From Gammaproteobacteria bacterium (GTDB lineage Bacteria; Pseudomonadota; Gammaproteobacteria; Arenicellales; JAJDZL01), in contig JAJDZL010000009.1 of NCBI GenBank assembly GCA_022824665.1, positions 1 to 38,099 on the forward strand: 38,099 nucleotides of DNA, written 5' to 3'. Position numbers and translations under genes: made by a program. Of this stretch, positions 15,577 through 24,354 are shown piece by piece. The notes below the pieces were generated by a model, which was given only the letters and a program-made list of their open reading frames with translations, made no database searches and was not told the origin of the DNA. Numbering within the stretch: the stretch's first letter is position 1; every line of letters begins with the position of its first letter.

Positions 15577-17848
15577 TTCATCTCGAGAGCGGCGCAGAGC
15601 GGCTTCGAACAACGTGCTGCAGGTGCGTGATTTGCATGTTTATTATGGCCAGTCGCATTCTCTGCAGGGTGTCAACCTCACCATTGAACAAGGTGTCCAT
15701 GCGGTGGTCGGCCGAAATGGAATGGGCAAAACAACACTGTGTAATGCGATTATGGGGCTGGTTGCGACGCAGCGCGGATCCATCAAGTTTCAGGGCCGCG
15801 AAATCAGTGGAATGCCCGCTTATCGAATTGCATCGCTGGGTATCGGTTATACGCCACAGGGCAGACGGCTTTGGCCGTCGCTGAGTGTCGATGAGCACCT
15901 GCGGCTGGTCGAATCAGGTGGTTCCTGGACCGTGCAGCGAATTTATGAAACCTTTCCCCGGCTTGCAGAGCGACGCAGCAGCAGCGCAGGCCAGCTTTCC
16001 GGTGGCGAGCAGCAGATGCTGACTATATCACGGGCGCTGCTCCAAGACCCGGAACTATTGATACTTGATGAGCCAACCGAGGGGCTTGCACCGGTCATCG
16101 TTGACCAGGTCGAGCGGCTGCTCCAAGAGCTTGCAGCTGAGCAGGATGTTTCCATTTTGCTGATCGAACAGAACATTTCCGTTGCGACCGCGGTGGCAAA
16201 AGACGTGGCTATCATGGTAAACGGTCTCATCGGACGAATCATCCCCGCACGCGAGCTCGCGGGCGATCGGGTACTACAGCAGCGGCTGCTCGGGGTCGGC
16301 CGCCATTCACATGAGGACATTGACATTCAGCAGGCAACCGTGCCGGCGCCAGAAACTGCGCAGCGCGAGCCGCAGCCGGCGCGAACCGATTCTGTACCGG
16401 AACCGGCGCGGCAGGACGTTGTGAAAGATAAAGTCTCCAAGGGCTTTGCCTATACTGCGCCGACCCGTTGGTCAAGTGCGCTTTGGAACGAACGCGAAAC
16501 CGCTAAGACCCCGACCGCAGCCCAATTAGATCAGCCGCCCGCGCGACCTTTCGATATCAGGCCTGAACCGCTATATCAGAATTCTCCTAATACCCTGACT
16601 GCTGCAAGCGATTCATTCATTTATGTGGTTGGAACGTTTGATACGAAGGGTGCGGAGCTCAATTTCATCCGCAAATGTATCGCTGATCAGGGTATGTCAG
16701 TGAGATCAATCGATCTTTCAACCTCGGGTAAGCCCTCGTCAGCTGATGTACCGCCGCATGTCGTTGCAGCGTACCATTCAGGCGGTTCGAATTCAGTTTT
16801 TACCGGTGACCGCGGAGCATCTGTGCGCGCGATGGCAAGGGCGTTTGAACGCTACATTCAGTCGCGCAACGATATTGCCGGTATTGTTTCGGCGGCCGGC
16901 TCCGGTGGCACTGCGCTCGCCACACCGGCGATGCGCGCGCTGCCGATTGGAGTTCCCAAGATGATGATTTCAACTGTCGCGTCGGGTGATGTTTCTGCTT
17001 ACGTTGGCGCTTCCGACATCTCGATGATGTACTCGGTTGCAGACATACAGGGGCTGAACAAGATTTCCAGACAGGTTCTGACGAACGGTGCGAACGCGAT
17101 TTGCGGCATGGTACGAGACCGCGCGCGCAAACAGCGCACACCTGTAAACACTGACGATAAACCAGGTGTCGCCCTGACGATGTTTGGGGTAACAACAACA
17201 GCAGTGCAGCAGGTTATCAAGCTCATCGAAGACGAATATGACTGCATGGTGATGCATGCAACAGGAACTGGCGGGCGATCGATGGAAAAACTGGTCGACA
17301 GTGGCATGCTTGTCGCAGCGCTGGACTTGACCACCACTGAGGTTTGCGACATGATGATGGGCGGGGTTTTCCCTGCCAACGAGGATCGATTTGGCGCATT
17401 TATTCGCACCAGGACTCCCTGGGTCGGGTCAGTCGGTGCGTTGGACATGGTGAACTTCGGCCCGCGCGATACCGTACCGTCAAAATACCGCGAGCGAACC
17501 TTTGTTGAACACAATCCGCAAGTGACGCTGATGCGAACAACACCGGATGAAAACAAACGCATGGGCGACTGGATAGCCGGCCGCATCAATCTAATGGACG
17601 GCCCGGTGCGGTTTTTGATTCCCGAAGGCGGTGTTTCGGCACTTGATGCACCAGGACAGCCGTTTCACGATCCGCAGGCTGATCAGGCGCTTTTCGACGC
17701 GATCAGCGCGCGCTTTCGCGAGGCTGCCAACCGACACCTGATCCGCGTTCCCTGTCATATCAATGACCCGGCTTTCGCGCAAGCTTCGGTCAATGCACTG
17801 AATGAAATTTACGCACCCGAGCGAGTACTGAAATATGGCACGATTTGA
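15563..17848 (+). CDS. Fusion: LivF-type ABC ATPase + Tm-1-like (UPF0261) domain
   Basis: One 761-residue protein joins two normally separate functions. Residues 1-250 are a LivF ATPase: Walker [10 protein letters not shown] (50-58), signature LSGGEQQ (145-151), Walker B LLILDEP (165-171), and IEQN switch region. Residues 251-348 are a Pro/Ala/Glu/Arg-rich linker. Residues 351-761 are a Tm-1-like/UPF0261 domain starting [19 protein letters not shown] and containing [33 protein letters not shown] and the [14 protein letters not shown] block. Tm-1-like domains are known from the tomato Tm-1 protein and from bacterial genes of unknown function paired with a PEP-hydrolase-like TIM barrel, which is the next gene. 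ATG 15563 is chosen (14-base overlap with the previous gene, AGGAG upstream); a longer frame from 15488 only overlaps the upstream ATPase. The sequence shows no stop or frameshift in the linker. Confidence 0.88.
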   Translation: MARHNSSRERRRAASNNVLQVRDLHVYYGQSHSLQGVNLTIEQGVHAVVGRNGMGKTTLCNAIMGLVATQRGSIKFQGREISGMPAYRIASLGIGYTPQGRRLWPSLSVDEHLRLVESGGSWTVQRIYETFPRLAERRSSSAGQLSGGEQQMLTISRALLQDPELLILDEPTEGLAPVIVDQVERLLQELAAEQDVSILLIEQNISVATAVAKDVAIMVNGLIGRIIPARELAGDRVLQQRLLGVGRHSHEDIDIQQATVPAPETAQREPQPARTDSVPEPARQDVVKDKVSKGFAYTAPTRWSSALWNERETAKTPTAAQLDQPPARPFDIRPEPLYQNSPNTLTAASDSFIYVVGTFDTKGAELNFIRKCIADQGMSVRSIDLSTSGKPSSADVPPHVVAAYHSGGSNSVFTGDRGASVRAMARAFERYIQSRNDIAGIVSAAGSGGTALATPAMRALPIGVPKMMISTVASGDVSAYVGASDISMMYSVADIQGLNKISRQVLTNGANAICGMVRDRARKQRTPVNTDDKPGVALTMFGVTTTAVQQVIKLIEDEYDCMVMHATGTGGRSMEKLVDSGMLVAALDLTTTEVCDMMMGGVFPANEDRFGAFIRTRTPWVGSVGALDMVNFGPRDTVPSKYRERTFVEHNPQVTLMRTTPDENKRMGDWIAGRINLMDGPVRFLIPEGGVSALDAPGQPFHDPQADQALFDAISARFREAANRHLIRVPCHINDPAFAQASVNALNEIYAPERVLKYGTI

Positions 17849-18668
17849 ACGACGTGAACTGCTGGATAGATTTAACGCGATGCGACAGCGTGGTGAGCCG
17901 ATTATCGGCGGCGGCGCAGGCACCGGGCTTTCAGCAAAATGTGAAGAAGCAGGTGGTATCGACCTGATTGTGATCTACAACTCAGGCCGCTACAGAATGG
18001 CGGGCCGGGGATCTTTATCAGGTCTGATGCCGTATGGCAACGCCAACGAAGTGGTCATGGAAATGGCTGTGGAAGTGCTGCCAGTTGTAGCGAATACCCC
18101 GGTACTCGCCGGGGTCAATGGCACGGACCCGTTTTGTGTGTTTGATCAATATCTGGACCAGGTCAAGACGATTGGTTTTTCCGGCGTGCAGAACTTCCCG
18201 ACGGTGGGTCTCATAGATGGAACATTTCGCGCCAATCTTGAGGAAACCGGGATGTCTTATGGTCTGGAGGTTGACATGATTGGTCTGGCACACAGCAAGG
18301 ACATGTTCACCACGCCCTACGTGTTCAATGAAGATGACGCAGCCGCGATGGCAAAAGCGGGTGCCGATATTATTGTTTGTCACCTCGGTCTGACAACCGG
18401 CGGATCCATTGGTGCTGAGACTGCGCTACAACTCGAAGACTGCCCACAGCTGGTCGATACATGGGCACAATCAGCCATTCGGGTTAACCCGAATGTGCTG
18501 GTTTTGGTGCATGGCGGCCCGGTATCAATGCCGTCGGATGCCGAGTATGTACTAAGGAATACTGAAAACTGTCACGGCTTTTACGGCGCCTCTTCCATGG
18601 AGCGGCTGCCAACCGAAGTTGCACTGACAGAACAAACCAAAGCCTTCAAGGCGATTGGTACTCACTAA
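17835..18668 (+). CDS. Phosphoenolpyruvate hydrolase-like TIM-barrel protein
   Basis: A 277-residue protein of the PEP-hydrolase-like family (TIM-barrel signal transduction protein). Typical elements are [36 protein letters not shown] near residues 22-57, a [13 protein letters not shown] segment and [15 protein letters not shown] near residue 185. The fold relates it to the PEP mutase/isocitrate-lyase superfamily, but a true PEP hydrolase reaction is not established for the family. It overlaps the Tm-1 fusion gene by 14 bases. In tomato Tm-1 the equivalents of this domain and of the UPF0261 domain are the C- and N-terminal halves of a single protein, so the two bacterial products probably act together. 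Family call sure, activity unknown. Confidence 0.88.
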   Translation: MARFERRELLDRFNAMRQRGEPIIGGGAGTGLSAKCEEAGGIDLIVIYNSGRYRMAGRGSLSGLMPYGNANEVVMEMAVEVLPVVANTPVLAGVNGTDPFCVFDQYLDQVKTIGFSGVQNFPTVGLIDGTFRANLEETGMSYGLEVDMIGLAHSKDMFTTPYVFNEDDAAAMAKAGADIIVCHLGLTTGGSIGAETALQLEDCPQLVDTWAQSAIRVNPNVLVLVHGGPVSMPSDAEYVLRNTENCHGFYGASSMERLPTEVALTEQTKAFKAIGTH

Positions 18669-18681
18669 GAGGAATCAGGCT

Positions 18682-20748
18682 ATGACTGTTGGAATTATTG
18701 GTTCTCTGATATTGTGGCTGATTGTCGCAATTGTTGTAATCGCGGTGGTGGTGTATTTACTGCACTGGCTGTACCACCGCTCGACCAAGGAGCTGGCGTT
18801 TGTGCGTACGGGACTTGGCGGAGAAAGGGTTGTGATCAGTGGCGGTGCGCTGGTATTGCCGATCGTGCACGAGGTGACGCCCGTTAATCTGAATGTGGTG
18901 CGAATCGCGGTTTCGCGCACCAAGGATGAAGCTGTTATTACCAATGACCGTATGCGGGTCGATGTGGAAGCGGAGTTTTTCGTGCGGGTTATGCAGGAAA
19001 AAGAAGCCGTTGCTGCAGCGGCATCGACTCTGGGACGAAGAACACTGGAGGCAGGACGGCTGGCAGAGCTTCTGTCGGGTAAATTTGTCGGCGCGCTGCG
19101 CTCGGTCGCAGCAGAAATGACCCTGGATGCAATGCACGAAAATCGGGGCAACATGGTTGACAAGGTTGAGGAACGGGCAAAGGTGGCTCTGGCACAAAAC
19201 GGATTGGAGCTCGAATCGGTTGCCATCACAGATCTCGATCAGACAAGCCTGGAGTACTTTGACCCGGCAAACCGCTTTGATGCTGAGGGTATGACGCAGC
19301 TGATCGAGTTGATCGAGGGGCGCCGCAAGCTGCGCAACGACATCGAGCAGTCTTCGATGGTGGCGATACGCAGTCGCAACCTGGAAGCCGAGAAAGAAAC
19401 CTTGAAGCTCGAGCAGGAGAGCGAGAACTCGCGCCTTGATCAGGCGCTGGCGCTTGAATCGATGCGGGCGGAACAGCAGGCTGCGATTCAGCGTACCAGA
19501 TCGGCCAAGGAAGCCGAAGCTGAACAGTCTCGCATTGACAGCGAACAAAGTACCCGCGAGCGGGAAATTGCCCGTCAGCAGGTGCTTGATTCTGCAGAAA
19601 TCGCAGCCCGCGAAGCGGTGGAAAAAGTACGCATCGAACACGATCGGGAATTGAACGAAGCCCGCATCGACCGCGAGCATAAGGTGCGAGCCCGCGAGAT
19701 TAAGCAGCGCCATGACATTGAACATGCCGAGATTGTGGCAAACGAAGACCTCGAGCGCTCAAAGATTGTATCGGAGCGGCAGTTGCGCGAGGCGCGCATT
19801 ACAGCCGACGAGGAAATGGAGTCGCGGGACATCGCCCGCAGCCGCGAGGTTGAACTCGCACGTATCGCGGCGGACCAGACGCTTGAGCAAACCCGTATTG
19901 AACAGGAACGCATTGTTGATAAAGCACGCATTGCGCGCGATCGTCTGATACGAGGTGAACAAATTGCGCAAAGACAGGCGATTGAGGAAGCCGAAATTTC
20001 GGCCAGGGACGAAGTGGAACGTGCCCGACTCGCTTCTGATCGCGAACTTGACGAGGTACGAATCCTTAAGGAACGCGATCTCAAGCGACTGGAAGTCGAG
20101 CGTCAAATGGCACTGGAGCTCGCTGAAATCGAGCGACAGATAAACATCTTGAACAAACAATCCGAGGAAGCCTCAACGCGTACCGAAACGGAGACTGCAC
20201 GGGCCAAGGCCGTGGAAGCAGAGGAGCAGGTCAAAACTGTCAGGGAAAAAGAAGTTGCTGAACGAATTTCGGCGGTCGACCGGCTGCTTGCCCAAAAAGA
20301 TGCTGACACAATGATGATTGCAGCTGAAGCGGAGAAAGTTACCGCCGCGGTTGCAGCCGAAGCGCAGCGACTCAGGAATGAGGCAGAAAATATTCTGTCG
20401 GCTGATGCTCGTGCGGGGCTGTTGAGAACGAAGCTGATCGAGCGCCTTGAAGGCATTGTGCGCGAGAGCGTGAAACCGATGGAAAATATCGACGGCATCA
20501 AGATCCTGCACGTAGAAGGCCTCGGCGGTGGTGGAGACAGTCACCGCTCGCCAACTGATGAAGTCATCGAAAGTGCGCTTCGCTATCGTGCGCAGGCGCC
20601 GCTGATCGATGAGATGATGAAAGAAATAGGTGTGACCGGGTCCAATGTCACCGGTATGGGAGACATCTTCCGTTCTGCCAGAGAAGCGCAGACTTTGGCA
20701 AAGAATGCCGAGGCAAGTACCAAGTCAGACAAGAAATCTGACGACTAG
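18682..20748 (+). CDS. Flotillin-like (YqiK/SPFH-type) membrane protein with hendecad-repeat coiled coil
   Basis: A 688-residue protein anchored by one N-terminal helix (IIGSLILWLIVAIVVIAVVVYLL). An SPFH/band-7 domain follows (about 40-215), beginning STKELAFVRTGLGGERVVISGG and with RMRVDVEAEFFVRV, as in flotillins. Residues 275-483 are a continuous coiled coil of 19 eleven-residue repeats. A second Ala/Glu-rich helix and a C-terminal region (IDGIKILHVEGLGGGG) as in YqiK complete it. Flotillins form large oligomers that organise membrane microdomains. ATG 18682 is preferred to GTG 18655 because AAGAGGA lies just upstream. It sits 13 bases after the TIM-barrel gene and 4 bases before an SRPBCC gene, so it belongs to the operon. 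Likely role: scaffold for the transporter or enzymes (inference). Confidence 0.87.
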   Translation: MTVGIIGSLILWLIVAIVVIAVVVYLLHWLYHRSTKELAFVRTGLGGERVVISGGALVLPIVHEVTPVNLNVVRIAVSRTKDEAVITNDRMRVDVEAEFFVRVMQEKEAVAAAASTLGRRTLEAGRLAELLSGKFVGALRSVAAEMTLDAMHENRGNMVDKVEERAKVALAQNGLELESVAITDLDQTSLEYFDPANRFDAEGMTQLIELIEGRRKLRNDIEQSSMVAIRSRNLEAEKETLKLEQESENSRLDQALALESMRAEQQAAIQRTRSAKEAEAEQSRIDSEQSTREREIARQQVLDSAEIAAREAVEKVRIEHDRELNEARIDREHKVRAREIKQRHDIEHAEIVANEDLERSKIVSERQLREARITADEEMESRDIARSREVELARIAADQTLEQTRIEQERIVDKARIARDRLIRGEQIAQRQAIEEAEISARDEVERARLASDRELDEVRILKERDLKRLEVERQMALELAEIERQINILNKQSEEASTRTETETARAKAVEAEEQVKTVREKEVAERISAVDRLLAQKDADTMMIAAEAEKVTAAVAAEAQRLRNEAENILSADARAGLLRTKLIERLEGIVRESVKPMENIDGIKILHVEGLGGGGDSHRSPTDEVIESALRYRAQAPLIDEMMKEIGVTGSNVTGMGDIFRSAREAQTLAKNAEASTKSDKKSDD
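19504..20130 (+). repeat. 19 tandem 33-bp (11-residue) coding repeats in the flotillin-like gene
   Basis: Reading codons from 19504, every eleventh residue is Ile (or Leu/Val) and the sixth is nearly always aliphatic. Examples are DREHKVRAREI, KQRHDIEHAEI, VSERQLREARI, AADQTLEQTRI, ASDRELDEVRI. Nineteen units follow each other with no insertion or deletion (627 bases, residues 275-483). Eleven-residue periodicity is the signature of hendecad coiled coils, which are nearly straight or slightly right-handed. The DNA of the units is too divergent to be a recent DNA expansion. Confidence 0.9.
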
Positions 20749-20752
20749 TGCG

Positions 20753-21190
20753 ATGGCGACGGTATACACCTCCTCCATTATCGATGCACCTGCACCGCGG
20801 GTTTGGGAGGCACTGCGCGATTTCAATGCTTTGCCAGCCTGGCATCCCATCGTCGAGGACAGCCGCATCGAAGGCCATGCAGCCTCCGACCAGGTTGGTT
20901 GTATCCGCGCGTTCCGGCTAAGCGACGGCGGTTTCATACGCGAGCGGCTGCTGGCGTTATCCGATTACGACTACTGCTGTGTCTACGCCATATTGGAAAG
21001 TCCGATGGGGGTGGAAGACTACATTGCTACACTGAAGCTGACACCCATTACGGACGGAGACCGGACATTTGCGGAGTGGTCTGCCGAGTTTGAATGTGAC
21101 CCCAATCGGGAAGCTGAGCTTGTTGAGCAGATCGGACAGGCTGTTTTTCAGGCGGGGTTTGATGCGCTGAAGCAGCGATTTGGCGGCTGA
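20753..21190 (+). CDS. SRPBCC-family (polyketide cyclase/dehydrase-like) ligand-binding protein
   Basis: A 146-residue START/SRPBCC-fold protein starting at ATG 20753, four bases after the flotillin stop. The pattern SSIIDAPAPRVWEALRDFNALPAWHP is the typical N-terminus (strand, then two short helices), and YIATLKLTPITDGDRTFAEWSAEFE and the C-terminal helix AVFQAGFDALKQRFG complete it. The fold encloses a hydrophobic cavity that binds or cyclises small lipophilic or aromatic molecules. It is clearly homologous to the first 150 residues of the next protein, so the two arose by tandem duplication. No catalytic residues can be assigned. Confidence 0.82.
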   Translation: MATVYTSSIIDAPAPRVWEALRDFNALPAWHPIVEDSRIEGHAASDQVGCIRAFRLSDGGFIRERLLALSDYDYCCVYAILESPMGVEDYIATLKLTPITDGDRTFAEWSAEFECDPNREAELVEQIGQAVFQAGFDALKQRFGG

Positions 21191-22667
21191 GGTGGTCACA
21201 GTCTCGCGCAGTACTGTAATCGACGCGCCGCTCGACGCGGTGTGGGGTGTTGTACGTGATTTTAACGACCATGACCAATGGCACCCGGTGGTCCGGACGA
21301 GTTATATCGAGAATTTTCTCAAGGCTGACCAGGTCGGTGCGGTACGAAACTTTTTACTGACCGGCGGCGAGCGGGTGCGGGAGAAGCTATTGACACTGTC
21401 GGACCGCGAACATAGTTTTCGCTATACCATCGTCGATGCTGACGTTCCTTTGCAAAACTATGTCGCGCAGGTTTCTCTTAAACCGGTAACCGATGGAGAC
21501 CGAACGTTCTGGTCATGGAGCTCGAAGTTTCAAACGCCACCAGGGCTTGAGCAGGAGATGGCCAAATTGGTGGCAGAAGGGGTTTATGAAGCAGGCTTTG
21601 ATGCAGTTCGTCAGCGCGTTCAGCGAACAAGACAGGCAACGCAATCCACCGCCGTACATGATGATTCGATTACCGCGCAGCCTGGCAGTTCGATGCTCAT
21701 CACGAGGTTTGGCGGTCCAGAGGTTTTTCGCAGTGATAAGTACTCGGCACCAGCACCAGGGCCAGGGCAGGTGCGAATCAGACAGCACGCAGTCGGGGTC
21801 AATTTTATTGATGTTTATTGTCGTACAGGCTATTTCAGAGCGCTCAATCCCCCTGCTGTTCCGGGGCTTGAAGCGGCAGGGGAGATCATTGACGTAGGTG
21901 AGGGTGTCACACATCTCGAATCCGGGCAGCGGGTTGGGTACGCGTGTCTACCGTTTGGTGCCTATGTCAGTGTACGCACCATGGATGCGGCACTCGTGAT
22001 TCCGCTACCCGACGGAATCGACAATATAACGGCTGCAGGCGGGCTGCTCAAAGGAATCACGGCTGATTTTCTGCTGCACCAGGTAAGCCCGGTCAGCGCC
22101 GGTGAAACTGTGCTGGTCTATGCACCGGCTGGCGGTGTTGGAAGTTTACTGTGCCAGTGGTCGAACCACCTTGGCGCAACCGTAATTGGCGCGACATCCA
22201 ACCCGGAGAAAATTCAGCCGGCACGCGAGGCAGGTGCGCATCATGTGATCACGCCCGGTAAATCGAGCCTGGTTGAACAGGTGCTCGAGCTGACAGATGG
22301 TCACGGTGCAGATGTGATATTTGATGCAGTCGGACGGGACAGTTTTGCACAGTCAGTCGCGGCACTGGCGGAACGGGGACACCTGGTAAGCTACGGTCAG
22401 GCCTCCGGCGATATTGGTGTTTGGGACATCGGTTCGCTGGCTTCAAAATCCGCTACAATTTCCCGACCGAACTACGCCCACTACACGGATACACGCGAGA
22501 AAGTAAGCGCTATTGCTGAGCGCCTGTTCAAAGCAATTGAACAGCGGATCGTACGCATCAATGTCAATCACCGCTTTGCTCTTGAGCAGGCGGAAGAAGC
22601 GCATCGATTGCTGCAGACAGGTCAAACGACCGGTTCGACTGTATTGGTTTGTGATCATCCGGTATAG
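21180..22667 (+). CDS. Fusion: SRPBCC domain + quinone oxidoreductase-like MDR enzyme
   Basis: A 495-residue two-domain protein. Residues 1-150 are an SRPBCC domain (STVIDAPLDAVWGVVRDFND, WHPVV, LKPVTDGDRTFWSWSSKF). A short polar linker (151-170) follows. Residues 171-495 are a medium-chain dehydrogenase/reductase of the quinone oxidoreductase type: ITRFGGPEVF, VGVNFIDVYCRTGYF (207-219), the NADPH-binding APAGGVG (315-321), and the ending HRLLQTGQTTGSTVLV. No structural zinc-binding cysteine cluster is seen, consistent with the zinc-free QOR subgroup that reduces quinones or enones. The start overlaps the preceding SRPBCC gene by 11 bases. The fusion suggests that the SRPBCC pocket presents a ligand to the reductase. 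Substrate unknown. Confidence 0.85.
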   Translation: MAAEVVTVSRSTVIDAPLDAVWGVVRDFNDHDQWHPVVRTSYIENFLKADQVGAVRNFLLTGGERVREKLLTLSDREHSFRYTIVDADVPLQNYVAQVSLKPVTDGDRTFWSWSSKFQTPPGLEQEMAKLVAEGVYEAGFDAVRQRVQRTRQATQSTAVHDDSITAQPGSSMLITRFGGPEVFRSDKYSAPAPGPGQVRIRQHAVGVNFIDVYCRTGYFRALNPPAVPGLEAAGEIIDVGEGVTHLESGQRVGYACLPFGAYVSVRTMDAALVIPLPDGIDNITAAGGLLKGITADFLLHQVSPVSAGETVLVYAPAGGVGSLLCQWSNHLGATVIGATSNPEKIQPAREAGAHHVITPGKSSLVEQVLELTDGHGADVIFDAVGRDSFAQSVAALAERGHLVSYGQASGDIGVWDIGSLASKSATISRPNYAHYTDTREKVSAIAERLFKAIEQRIVRINVNHRFALEQAEEAHRLLQTGQTTGSTVLVCDHPV

Positions 22668-22678
22668 GAATTTTCCTC

Positions 22679-23545
22679 TTGAAATTTGCTGCGTTCAAAA
22701 TAAATGGCGGTGTCGGGGTGGGCACCGTCGGTGCAACCGGCGCCAGCATCCGGCGCCTTGAATTCCAGCACCCGGCTGGGGCGGCTGACGGTGTCGCAGC
22801 ACTAATCGACAGAAAGTTGCCGAACCAGGGCGATGAGATCAAGCTTGATGACGTTGAGCTGGTCGCGCCGATTCCACAGCCGCGGCGAAATATATTCTGC
22901 GTCGGAAAAAATTACTACGATCATGCAAAGGAGTTTTCAAGATCCGGCTTTGACAGCTCAGCCGAAAAAGGCGAAGTCCCCGCCGCACCGATTGTTTTTT
23001 CCAAGGTACCGCAGAGCGTGATTGGACCGGGTATGCCGATACGCATCGACGCAGCAGTTTCGAGTGCGGTCGACTACGAAGTTGAACTTGGTGTCATAAT
23101 CGGTTTGACGGGAAGAAACATTCGTCCGGAAACCGCACTTGAACACGTTTGGGGCTATACGATCATCAACGACTTGACTGCAAGGGATTTGCAGGGTCTT
23201 CACAGTCAATGGCTGATTGGCAAATCGCAGGATACATTCTGTCCGATGGGCCCATGGGTGGTGACACGCGATGAGCTGAATCTGGCAGACACTGACATTC
23301 GCTGTTTTGTCAATGGCGAGCTTCGACAAAGCTCGAATACAGGTGCGATGATTTTCGATGTGCCGACAATCATTGCGGCAGTTTCAAACGGAATTACACT
23401 GCATGCGGGCGACATCATTGCTACCGGAACACCGGCAGGGGTCGGGATTGGATTTAACCCGCCCAAATACCTCGAACCAGGTGACGTTGTGCGATTGGAG
23501 ATTGATGGAATCGGCGTACTAGAGAACCCGGTGGAGAGCAGGTGA
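22679..23545 (+). CDS. Fumarylacetoacetate hydrolase (FAH)-family protein
   Basis: A 288-residue enzyme of the FAH/2-hydroxyhepta-2,4-diene-1,7-dioate isomerase family, which cleaves C-C bonds or isomerises or decarboxylates oxo-acids with Mg2+. Conserved elements are IFCVGKNYYDHAKEF, the metal ligands in DYEVELGVIIG (Glu134, Glu136), NDLTARDLQ (Asp165) and TGTPAGVGIGF. The start codon is TTG at 22679, with AGGA about 10 bases upstream; no better start is in frame near the N-terminus. It begins 11 bases after the reductase fusion. FAH-family members often close aromatic or ring-cleavage pathways, supporting a catabolic role of the operon. Confidence 0.88.
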   Translation: MKFAAFKINGGVGVGTVGATGASIRRLEFQHPAGAADGVAALIDRKLPNQGDEIKLDDVELVAPIPQPRRNIFCVGKNYYDHAKEFSRSGFDSSAEKGEVPAAPIVFSKVPQSVIGPGMPIRIDAAVSSAVDYEVELGVIIGLTGRNIRPETALEHVWGYTIINDLTARDLQGLHSQWLIGKSQDTFCPMGPWVVTRDELNLADTDIRCFVNGELRQSSNTGAMIFDVPTIIAAVSNGITLHAGDIIATGTPAGVGIGFNPPKYLEPGDVVRLEIDGIGVLENPVESR

Positions 23546-24324
23546 TGGCAGATCTGCATCTCGGCAGCATGGTGATCGAAGATGAAGGCAAAGGTCCTTG
23601 TGTGGTCATGGTGCACGGGCTTGGTGGTACATCGAACAGTTTTCAAACATTGCTACCGGCCCTCGGTAACTATCGGGTACTGAGAATCGATCTGCCGGGT
23701 GCTGGCCGGTCAGCCTATCGACCCGGTGTGCCGGGGATGCAGGGAATGGTTGCAGCGCTCAGCAACGCGCTTCGTTCAGCGGGCATTGATCGAGCACACC
23801 TTGTGGGACATTCGATGGGCACCCTGGTCTGTCAGTATCTCGCAGTGAACTCGCCAGATGTGGTTGCAAGTCTGGTGTTGTTCGGCGGGATCTATGAACC
23901 AACACCGGCGATGCGCCAACTGCTCAAGGAGCGCGCTGAAACCGCTCGGAAAAAGGGCATGGCGCCAATTGCGGAGTTTGTTTCGACGCATAGTGTTGGA
24001 GAGGCCTCGCGGTCGCGAAATCCGGTAATCAAGGCTTTCGTGCGCGAAAGTCTGATGCGCCACAATGCAATGAGTTATGCTTTTCATTGTGAAGCGCTAA
24101 GCGAGGCGGAGGCAGCGGACCACCAACGCATTGGCTGTCCAACAATGCTGATCGCAGGGGAGCATGACAGTGTTGCCCCGATTGCGATGAGCCAGAAACT
24201 TGCAGCCAAGATAGAAAATGCGAAAATGGAGGTCATTTCGAATATCGGGCACTGGCACATGATGGAAGCACCAAAGCAATGCGCCGAATTAGTTCGCGAA
24301 CATCTCGACGGACTGAAAGAGTAG
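23545..24324 (+). CDS. Alpha/beta hydrolase (esterase/lactonase-like)
   Basis: A 259-residue alpha/beta-hydrolase. The oxyanion segment is VMVHGLGGTSNSF, the nucleophile elbow GHSMG places Ser90, the acid is probably Asp in AGEHDSVAP, and the catalytic His is in NIGHWHMMEAP. The size and RIDLPGAGRSAY resemble 3-oxoadipate enol-lactonase and related ring-cleavage hydrolases, but substrate is not certain. ATG 23545 shares one base with the stop of the FAH gene (TGATG), implying coupled translation; the GTG one codon earlier is less likely. It probably hydrolyses an ester, lactone or C-C bond in the pathway. Confidence 0.85.
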   Translation: MADLHLGSMVIEDEGKGPCVVMVHGLGGTSNSFQTLLPALGNYRVLRIDLPGAGRSAYRPGVPGMQGMVAALSNALRSAGIDRAHLVGHSMGTLVCQYLAVNSPDVVASLVLFGGIYEPTPAMRQLLKERAETARKKGMAPIAEFVSTHSVGEASRSRNPVIKAFVRESLMRHNAMSYAFHCEALSEAEAADHQRIGCPTMLIAGEHDSVAPIAMSQKLAAKIENAKMEVISNIGHWHMMEAPKQCAELVREHLDGLKE

Positions 24325-24354
24325 AAGGGATCCGAATAAAGAGGTTAGAAGAAA

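Noticed and set aside
18757-19725. A 322-codon open frame on the minus strand
   Set aside because: It lies entirely antisense to the flotillin-like gene. Its length follows from the regular codon use of the hendecad region, and it shows no domain.
19504-20130. Regular 33-bp spacing suggesting a CRISPR-like or satellite DNA array
   Set aside because: The units are not similar at DNA level; the periodicity comes from an 11-residue protein pattern in frame.
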